Shown here one piece after another: positions 56,306 to 64,000 of a DNA stretch of 64,000 bases. The notes beneath the pieces were generated by a model. It did not search any database and was not told where the DNA came from. It saw only the letters and a list, made by a program, of their open reading frames with translations. How positions within the stretch are numbered: the stretch's first letter is position 1; each line of letters starts with the position of its first letter. This stretch comes from Tenrec ecaudatus (taxonomy: Eukaryota > Chordata > Mammalia > Afrosoricida > Tenrecidae). Made by a program: the position numbers and the translations under genes. The DNA lies in assembly GCF_050624435.1 (NCBI RefSeq), contig NC_134545.1, positions 90,096,563-90,160,562 on the forward strand. Direction: 5' to 3'.

Positions 56306-58740
56306 GTCACACAGAACTGATGACTAGGTGGATATCTGGGTCACATTTCCTGTGTGTAACCATTGTGAAAGTTGTCTTCTTAATTTATCTCCAATTGATC
56401 TCTCCACAAAGCAGAGCACAGCACAGCATGCTTCTCTGAGTACCATTCTTCAATAACAACCCTATGTTCACCCCAGCTTGACCTTTATATTTCGGTTCCC
56501 TACATTGACCATGACCTCTTCAGGAAGATGCTGCTTCTCGACTCATCATCTCCAACCCACTACAAGTGGATCAAGTTCTGTAAGGTAGAAAAGAATGCAG
56601 ACAGTATCTTCTTGCCCTGAAGTAGTTTAAATATAGTTGGATATGCATACTATATATCGGAAAACACATTAGAATAAAGGAGTTTGTACAAAGCCATCAT
56701 TCCTGAAATAAGCAACACTGAGCTCTGTTAGGCCCAAGAGATTCTCTATTAAAAAGTTTCATGGCCCAAGGCATTTTGGAAATGCTACATTATCATATTT
56801 TGATTTTTTTGAGATCCACAGTATATTCTAATATGCAGGCAGTCCCAAGATTATTAATGGGTTCCATTCTTAAGTCTGTCTTTAAGTCCAATTTTTATGT
56901 AACTTAGAACATGCATGCTTTGTATCACAAGTCAATTAGTGAAATATTTGTCTTAATATGTAGTGTTTCGTGTACTTTTCAATGCATAAACATATTAAAG
57001 AAACAGTTAAGATATATGAAAGCATCTTTAGCAAAAGAATACAGTAAAAAAGAATAATGCTCTGATATACTTTTCAAAGTAACATCCATTTTTATTGTAA
57101 ACCATTTATGTGTCTTAAAATGTAATATAATGGGCTTTATGAGAATCAGGCTGTATGTAAATCTCATAGACATTAGCTGGGGACTGTTTGTATGAAAAAT
57201 GCAGAGAAAATCTGCTCTGAAATACCAGTATGACTCAGTGTGTCCCAGCGTTACCCCAGATCATTTGACAAGGGACCTTCTTTCATATGTCATACTTGAC
57301 CATATTCCAGTGAGTTATCATCCAAAAGAAATCTGTGTCTGGGTACCGTTGCCTCAGAGTTATCACAAGAATCCCTCTTCCTCCAAATAGTCAGCCAATA
57401 CCATTTCTTTCATTATAAGGTCTTCCATGATCTTGCTACCAACTACCACTTGATGCTCATCTTCTAGATTATCTCTCTAAACATCAGAGTTGCGATTCCC
57501 TGCTCCTCCATCTCTGTTGTCTCAACCTCACGTGCTCTGCTGTGTGCCCTCGAGGGATGGTAGAAACAGGTTTCCAGCTGGACTTGACTAAGGAGAAACA
57601 GCAGGAAAGTATCAGAGAAGGAGGACTTGTAGCTTTGAATACTCATTCTCTGGCCTCTCGCTTGTTAGGGTTGTGTTTTGAAGGTAGGCTTATTCTTCTA
57701 CCAAAGAGCAAACCACTTTTCTAGCATTTAAAGGTACATGTTTCTGAGTTGTAATAGCTGTTTCATCACCTTGCTTCTTCCGGTTGTAGAACTCTCACTG
57801 CATCGCTGCTACTGCCAGTCTTGGGCGCAGAATCCATCAACCCTTTCTACCACTTTATTTTTTTTAAATCTGGTATCTAATTTATTTTAGCAAACTAATA
57901 TTTTTACACTTGACATTAGCAACCATGGAACTCTCCAACATTTCCTAAAAAAAGGCGAACAGGAAGTGACAATTCATGCTCCAAATATTAAAATTTATAT
58001 ACATGTGAGTATTTGATGAAGATTTTCTGTTTTGATTTTTGGTAACTCAGAAATGCGATTCTCTAGATTCCTCTTCTTCCCTTTCAGTCACAAGTGAGTA
58101 ATGGAGAGAATGCGTGCATGTTAAGGGAAGGTGTGTCTGGCCCTGGACCAAAGACCACCCCTAGAAACTGGTTAGTGTGAGAAGTGAATGGCCCGACAGC
58201 CTGCATCTTCAGAATCCAATGAGCTCACTTTGGGGGCTTATGCCCCAAGTGGTCCCTGTGTTTACAGTTGGAGAGAAGACTTTAGGGGAGTGTTTTGATA
58301 AGTAAGATTAAGGACTCTAGCTGTGACTGAGGTCACCGGGCAGGAAGCCTTCTGATTTTACTCAGGGTTGTACTGCACTGCGGGTGTTTATATATATACA
58401 AAACTGGAGGGAAGGGGGAAGTGTGAGGTGAGAAGCCAAAACTGACCAAAAACCGAAAAAAGGGAGCAGGAGTGAGTTAGGGTAAGAGTAAGGAAAATGA
58501 CCAGTGTGGTCTAGGAAATCCAGAATTACAGCAAAAATTTAAATGGCTGCAGGGGGCAGGGCTGGGTAGGCACCAAGAACAGCAGCTAAAGCTAACAAAT
58601 GTCTATATTGTTTTAATTATATTTCCTCCCAACAATTTTGGGGAGGAAAAGAAATTTATAAGCATCAGAACTAAAAACAAATGCACACTGACCTGAGACA
58701 ATAAGATTCTGAATTCCATTCTGATATTCTCTTTCTTGTC
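56306..58740. other. long unassigned segment
   Basis: No recognised exon or repeat. The part just left of 58740 may be 3' UTR of the HP1BP3 retrocopy, whose poly(A) end I could not locate. 57410-57510 resembles an old L2 fragment, too weak to call. Confidence 0.35.
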
Positions 58741-61010
58741 CTACAAAATATACTTTCTTGCTTTGAAAGACTTCTTCATGGTGGAGTTGCCCTTGCTGGG
58801 TGTGGCAGTTACATAATCTGGTGTCAATTTGGGATCTGAGAAGATTAAGAGTGAAGGGGTGGAGTCTAGTCTGTCAATAGGGCCATAGCTCTCAATGAGA
58901 TCTCTGTGTGGGCGTAGCCTTTTCCTGAGGATTCTGGGAACTCTGGTAGTTCCTCCTTGGAGGTGAGAGACACTCTCTGGACTCACTCCCTTGGAGACTC
59001 ACTACTGACAAGGCTTACTCCCTGTGAGGCATTTCTGAGGGGACGCCATATGAAGCTACCCTTAGGCAGTCAGCATTTCAGAGCTGAAGGAACCACGTGG
59101 AAACCCCTGGCAACATTGAGATGCTTATACTGCCACTGGATCCACAAGACCTCCACCCCACTGGCCTGTGATCTTCCTGCTTTTGGTGTCGTTGCATATG
59201 TTTTGTGAGTCTGAAAAGGACTTTATAGATTGCTATCAGACATATGGGTTAATATTGGACTTATGGGCTTGATCTTGACTGGGCTGGGATGTTTTCTCAA
59301 TATTCAATTGCACTTGTAATAAACCTCTTTCTCATCCACATATGAGTCTTCCTGGATTGGTTTCTCTCGTCAACGAGGCCTAACACTGGACAATTTCATT
59401 CCTTCCTCACACTGCTTACAGGCTTCTTTGAAGAGGTGCCACTCAGTATTTTGATGACTGAGAGTGGGTTTGGCTTTCTTGGCAGGAATTTAGACTTTAA
59501 GAGGGGCTTTCTTGGGCAGGGGCCTTGCTTTCCTCTTCTGAGCAGCAGGAAACTGGCCGGTGGCATGGAGCCTCTTTGCTTTATGGATGCTGCCTTTCTT
59601 GGGGACTTGGCTGAGTTTCTCTGTGCAACCTTCTCTTTGTTGGTGGTTCTTCATCCTCAGAGTCTTCATCTTCTAATGGATCATCTTCATCTTCGTCTTC
59701 ATCCTTAGAATCCTCTGGCTCTTTCTTTGGACACAGAACTCCTGAGCCGGGATAATGAAGGACACTGTGGTGGAAGGTGCCACGAAATCCTTTCCCAGAG
59801 CTCTGTTCTATTCATCCATTCTCTTCGCGTGTCTGCAGGGTTTTCTTCAGCAGATGCATTTGAGAGTTAGAATTGGACCCTGGGTTGTTCTCCAAGATGT
59901 ACTTATTCAGCGCGGTGGTGGAGCAGGTCTTCAGCTTATTCCTGGTGGGAATGTCAGGCAAGATGGCATATTCCATCATGCTTCCATCAAGCAGGGGTTT
60001 CTCCCCTGATTTCTTCTGCTGAAATGTCCCAGAAGCATGTCTGCCAGTTATTTGCTCTCCTTGGCCTCTCTCTACTGCCCTCTGTACAGCATTCTTCAAT
60101 GACTGAGGCCAGAGGTCCACTCTCAATTTAGGAAAAGACTGGGGCACATATTTTCCAAGGAGACTGTGGGAAGCTTCTTCAGGTTCAAAAAGGCAAGTAA
60201 AGGCCAGGGGGAGGTAATCTTCCAATTTTACTTGTGGTTCTAGCTCCACTGCAGAAGTCTTCTTTCTTTTTCTGGGTTTCTGAAGGATTTTTCTTGATTT
60301 TTGGACCACAACATAACTCCCTGAAGGACCTTTTCTTGTTACCTGCTCGATAACCCCACTATTGACTTCTCTCTTCAGTGCTTGTTTCAAGAGATAGCCC
60401 CTCTCTCTGGCTCCAGAGAAGAGTACTTCTGGATGACATATTTTCGAATAGCAACCACTGACACGCCACTCCTCTGGAAGCAGGCCTTGGGTAGGATGGC
60501 ATCCATCATGGGGCGTGGATAGGAAGCCATGCTTGCTCTGGGCCCTGGTGAGCTGGCTGGCAGAAAGGGTAGCCCAGGAAGGTCTTTGTTTGTTTTTTCC
60601 CTTTCTCCTCCTTTTCTTTAGACTGATCTTTTCATCCTCTTTGGTTTCCTCAGATGCCTGTTTTCTTATTTTTCTTCTTCTTCAAGGTCCCCCGTTGCCT
60701 GTTCTGTCTCAGTGGATGTAGCAGGTGGAGTTTCATTCTCTTGTTCTTCTACAGTGGAGGCAGATTCCTCAGAATTGATCTCTGGTTCTGGCTTTTCGTC
60801 CTCGCCACCAGCAAGCTTGCTTTGGGATGGAGTTTCCCTGGTAGCGTTCACGGCTCTTTGAATTGGCACTGTGCTCTCTTCCACCTTCACAGGGAGCTTG
60901 AGAACCCAGGGGCGGGTCTGCATCAGCCAGTCACCATCTCTGGCATCTGTGGAACTAGTCTCTGGAAGTTAGCTGGTGGAGCAGAAAGGGGGCGGGGGAG
61001 GGCCTCTAAT
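58741..61010 (-). pseudogene. HP1BP3: HP1BP3 processed pseudogene, split by an LTR
   Basis: Minus-strand remains of heterochromatin protein 1-binding protein 3, a nuclear linker-histone-like protein with three H15 (H1/H5 globular) domains. Order on the minus strand: N-terminal segment 60923-60666 (STVEEQENETPPATS), globular domain 1 around 60530-60360 (SVVAIRKYVIQKY, LLKQALKRE), domain 2 at about 60240-60010 (LPLAFTCLFEPEEAS, KSGEKPLLDGS), domain 3 at 60000-59820 (CSTTALNKYILEN, MHLLKKTLQ), then the acidic stretch near 59700 (DEDEDED), the basic tail, and the last residues (GNSTMKKSF) at 58800-58755. There are no introns, so it is a retrocopy. A frameshift near 60405, a stop and shift near 60664, basic-tail damage and the LTR at 58801-59385 make it dead. 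The segment upstream of residue 30 is poorly preserved. Confidence 0.92.
58801..59385 (+). mobile_element. Solo MaLR-like LTR (subfamily B) inside the HP1BP3 retrocopy
   Basis: 585 bp from TGTGGCAGTTACATAATCTGG to GAGGCCTAACA. Flanks CTGGG (58796-58800) and CTGGA (59386-59390) agree at 4 of 5 positions. AATAAA lies at 59318-59323. The 3' half (ATGTTTTGTGAG, GGGTTAATATTGGACTTATGG, GGGATGTTTTCT) matches the family A LTRs, while the 5' half differs, so this is a sister subfamily. It separates the last few codons of HP1BP3 from the rest. Confidence 0.85.
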
Positions 61011-61016
61011 ACCTTA

Positions 61017-61360
61017 AAGGCGTCATTTGACCTCTTGACTGTAGCTTGCATGAGCACTGATTGTGGTTCTAAGCAAGATGAGATCTTCTTCCACCCCTTT
61101 TTCCCCATTTATCATGATGTTACCTGTTGGTTCAGGTGTGAGGATTGGGGTTTTCCTTACATTGAGTCCTCTATACTGTAGGCTGCAGCCCTTGATCTTC
61201 ATTAGCCAGTGCTTCAAGTCATCCTCCTCACTTTTAGCATGCAAGGTTGTGTCATCTCCACATCACAGGTGGTTAATAAGCCTTCCTCCAATCTTGATGT
61301 CATATTCCTCTTCATTTAATCCAGTTTCTCTGATGATTTGCTCAGCATACAGGAAGCAGC
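61017..61360 (-). mobile_element. RTE (BovB-like) LINE, inverted 5' part
   Basis: CCATTTATCATGATGTTACCTG, GGTTTTCCTTACATTGAGTCC, CCCTTGATCTTCATTAGCCAGTGCTTCAAGTC, CAAGGTTGTGTCATCTCC, CTTCCTCCAATCTTGATG and GATGATTTGCTCAGCATACAGG are antisense RTE. The low-coordinate end reaches the CAAATGACGCC position that the following sense part continues from. Confidence 0.88.
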
Positions 61361-61364
61361 AGTC

Positions 61365-61590
61365 AGGAGGTCAAAGGATGTATTACATTGGGTAAATCTA
61401 TGGCACAAGATTCTTTAAAATGTTGTAAAGCAAGGATCTTTTTTTTAGGGCTAAGGTGCACTTACTCAAGCCACAGTATTGCCAATCACCTCATATACAT
61501 GTGAAAGTTAGATATTGAATAAGAAATACAAATAAAATTTGATCCCTTTGAATAATAGTGTTTGTGAAGAAGATTGAAAGTACCAGGAAA
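61365..61590 (+). mobile_element. RTE (BovB-like) LINE, sense 3' part, first block
   Basis: GGAGGTCAAAGGATGTATTACATTGGGTAAATC, TGTTGTAAAGCAAGGATC, GGGCTAAGGTGCACTTACTCAAGCCACAG, and ATGTGAAAGTTAGATATTGAATAAG. It stops at the LINE insertion and resumes at 62584. Confidence 0.85.
61576..61590. repeat. target-site duplication of the LINE insertion
   Basis: GAAAGTACCAGGAAA here pairs with GGAAGTACCAGGAAA at 62569-62583, one mismatch in 15. The length is typical of LINE insertions. Confidence 0.85.
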
Positions 61591-62568
61591 GCAACAAAGC
61601 CCACATGGAAGAAACACACCAGCCTGTGTGATCACAAGGTATTGAAGGGATCAGGTATCAAGCATCAAAGAACAAAAAAATCATATCATTGGGTGCTCAC
61701 TTCCATGATACAATTGCTGAAAACAAATGGGTGCATAAGCAAATGTGGCAAAGAAAGCTGATGGTGCCCAGCTTTCAAAAGATATAGCATCTGGGGTCTT
61801 AACAGCTTGAAGATAAACAAGGGGCCACCTAGCTCGGAAGCAACAAAGCCCACATGGAAGAAGCACACCAGCCTGTGTGATCACAAGGTGTTGAAGGGAT
61901 GAGATATCAGGCATCATCAGAACAAAAAATCTTACCATAATGAATAAGGGAGGGAGTGTGAAGTGGAGACCCAAAGCCCATTTGTAGGCCACTGGAGATC
62001 CCCTTGCAGAGGGATCTCAGGGAGGAGACGAGCCTGTGATGTAGCAATGATGAAAAATACAACTTTCCTCTTGTTCCTAAATGCTCCCCCCTACCCACTA
62101 TCATGATCTGAATTCTCCTTTTCAAGTCTGGCTAGACCAAGGATGTACACTGGTTCAGAAAGGAACTGGAAACACAGGGAACCCAGGGCGGATGATACCT
62201 TCAGGACCAGTGGTGTGAGTGGTGGTACTGGGAGGGCAAAGGGAGGGTGGGTTGGAAAGAGCGAACCGATTACAAGGGTCTACATGTGACCTCATCCCTG
62301 GGGGACAGACAACAAAAAAGTGGGTGAAGGGAGACATCAGACAGGGCAAGATATAACAAAATAATAATTTATAAATTATCAAGGGTTCATGAAGAAGGGG
62401 GAGTGGGGAGGGAGGGGAAAATGAGGACCTGATGCCAGGGGCTAAAGTGGAGAGCAAATGTTTTTTGAATGATGAGGGCAATGAATGTACACATGTGATT
62501 TACACAACTGATGTATGTATGGATTGTGATGTGTTGTATGAGCCCCTAATAAAATTATTTTTTTAAAA
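61591..62568 (+). mobile_element. LINE (probably L1) 3' end with internal duplication, inserted in RTE
   Basis: It starts GCAACAAAGCCCACATGG and runs about 100 bp. It then returns to an earlier consensus position (GGTGCTCACTTCCATGATAC) and passes through the same GCAACAAAGCCCACATGG block again at about 61843. It ends AGCCCCTAATAAAATTA with a T/A-rich tail. Diagnostic blocks: CTATCATGATCTGAATTC, GTACACTGGTTCAGAAAGGAAC and CAAGGGTTCATGAAG. Confidence 0.88.
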
Positions 62569-62583
62569 GGAAGTACCAGGAAA

Positions 62584-62855
62584 TGCCAAAAGAACAAATA
62601 AATTTATCTTGGAATAAGTACATCTGGAATTCTCCTTAAAGGGAAGGATGGTAAGTCCTTGTCTCACATGCTGGACATGTTGTCAGGAGAGACCAGCCCC
62701 TGGAAGAGGAGCTCATGCTTGGTCAAGTAGATATGGGTGGGGAAAGAGGAAAGACCTCAACACAATGGATTGACACAGTGGCTGCAACAATGGAACCCAA
62801 CAAGAATCATGGGGAGGATGACCCAGCACAGGGCAGTGTTTCTGTGGTCCATAAG
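62584..62855 (+). mobile_element. RTE (BovB-like) LINE, sense 3' part, second block
   Basis: TGCCAAAAGAACAAATAAATTTATCTTGG, CTCACATGCTGGACATGTTGTCAGGAGAG, CACAATGGATTGACACAGTGGCTGC, CAGCACAGGGCAGTGTTTCTGTGG. It continues the block ending at 61590. Confidence 0.88.
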
Positions 62856-62960
62856 TTTGCTACCCACCAGTTTTTCCTCCCACAGCTTCTGGTGGGGTTT
62901 TAGCCACAAACCTTTAGGTCAGCATTCAAGAACTTAACCATGGTGCCACCAAAGTTATTT
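62856..62960 (-). mobile_element. SINE head fragment, antisense
   Basis: CTTCTGGTGGGGTTTTAGCC, CTTTAGGTCAGC, AACTTAACCATGGTGCCACC fits the complement of an afrotherian SINE tRNA-like head. Confidence 0.55.
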
Positions 62961-64000
62961 GCTTGAGCCACTCCAAAGTTACTGCATTAACATAGCAAAG
63001 AACTGTTTTTATATCCTTTAGGCAAAGCCCACTCTAATTTCAAGTAACTCTCCAGGATTCGGCTGCATAGCAACTCACATAACCATGTTGCATTTCCCTG
63101 ACAGAGTGCTGCGTCATGTGGGTTTGTTGGTCAACACTGCAGGTAAAATGATGCTGGGAGAGGGGGGTTGATGACGTCCCCAGAGTAGCGACACATTGCG
63201 CTTTCCTTTGCAGGACATGACCCACTTCGCTGCAAGAAATATGTAAGTGGGCATGTACTGTCTGCCATAGTTTCTGGCTTTTTTTAACCAGCCCTACACA
63301 TACAGAAATGATCCATCAGCTAGGTTAGCACGGCAGCTGGCGGGAAGAGCTGTAGATGAGAATTTCTGATGAAAAGAGTGGAAGCCTGGACCAGGTCTGG
63401 TGAAGACCGGCATCATGGTTATAGCCAGTATCCACAGAGTCATCCAGAAAGGCAAAGGCCAGCCTCATGCATCTGCGTTTGGGTGTGTGTGTGTGTGTGT
63501 GTAGATTGTGACTATCAAGCATGTGAAATAGGCACACGCCCTATTGTAGATGAGGCATGAAGGGGGGAAATGATATGGCAGAGAAACCAAATATAAAGAA
63601 TGATCATGGAATTCATGCTATGAGTGCAGAGGCTTATCTGCATGCAGCTTTCTGTTCTTTGCTATGTGGGTGAATAAGCAAGACAGACAGGTGGAAAAGT
63701 AGACCTTTCTAGCTAATTAGAAACTAGGAAAGCAAAGCCAGACTTATCCTTTATTTCAACAGACGAATCTTGTAGAGCAACCACTTGGCTGTGACTTGTT
63801 GAGATATAAGATAAGCTACCAAAAGGAATTGTCGGCAAGAAGCTGTTTTCAGGCATGGAAGCCACCTTATATTGAGTCCATTATATAGTGAATGATAAAG
63901 GGAATTACTAATCTTTACAATCATGACAAAACAGTTGGATGGTATTAGGTAATAGGCATCATGTTAACTTCTTTGTTTTATCAGTTAAAATCACAATAAG
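62961..64000. other. unassigned segment at the window edge
   Basis: No recognised repeat apart from a (GT)n tract at 63483-63502. Two short splice-like blocks near 63105 and 63213 are discussed as weak findings. Confidence 0.35.
63483..63502. repeat. (GT)n microsatellite
   Basis: Ten GT units. Confidence 0.93.

Noticed and set aside
57410..57510. L2 LINE fragment
   Set aside because: Only a loose resemblance (TTCCATGATCTTGCTACC...) without enough continuous matches.
60654..61181. 175-residue plus-strand frame
   Set aside because: It is antisense to the HP1BP3 retrocopy and RTE; the sense strand explains the sequence.

Overview
This is a eukaryotic, almost certainly mammalian, non-coding window made largely of transposable-element remains. 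It has no intact protein-coding gene, no operon-like layout, no rRNA or tRNA gene and no CRISPR array. The repeats point to an afrotherian. There are tRNA-derived SINEs of AfroSINE type, many decayed pieces of an RTE (BovB-like) LINE whose 3' end matches the SINE tail, and a LINE (probably L1) 3'-end family with an AATAAA and A-rich tail. Two short SPIN hAT elements sit beside a 3.07 kb hAT element whose ends resemble the OC1/OposCharlie type. SPIN is known from tenrec among afrotherians, so a tenrec genome (Echinops-like) is my best inference. All family names come from recognising consensus sequences; no search was run.

Layout. 0-2 kb: RTE fragments in opposite orientations and a 498 bp LTR with an exact 5 bp target duplication (ATCTG). 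2.6-5.7 kb: hAT element with matching termini, an 8 bp target-site duplication, subterminal tandem repeats and a broken BED/DDE transposase. 6.0 and 9.9 kb: SPIN elements. 7-20 kb: SINEs, MaLR LTRs and LINE 3' ends in otherwise unassigned DNA. 23.6-25.6 kb: a whole two-LTR MaLR-type provirus with a tRNA-Leu-like primer site and a purine tract. 29.2-30.4 kb and 42.1-45.1 kb: two mariner copies on the minus strand, one split by an LTR and one by a 2.2 kb LINE. 31.8-32.5 kb: minus-strand retroviral LTR. 35.8-41.3 kb: an RTE copy split by a 5'-inverted LINE, followed by a second RTE copy in the opposite direction. 47.7-51.4 kb: an RTE copy carrying two separate solo LTRs. 58.7-61.0 kb: a processed pseudogene of HP1BP3, itself split by an LTR. 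61.0-62.9 kb: a 5'-inverted RTE copy split by a LINE.

The only cellular gene recognised is the dead HP1BP3 retrocopy. The window is best read as a stratigraphic record: RTE and mariner copies are the older targets, while the LTRs and LINE 3' ends are later arrivals marked by readable target duplications. Stretches with no identified feature (about 15.5-18.2, 20.97-22.3, 45.1-47.5 and 56.3-58.7 kb) may hold unique sequence, but I see no convincing exons in them.
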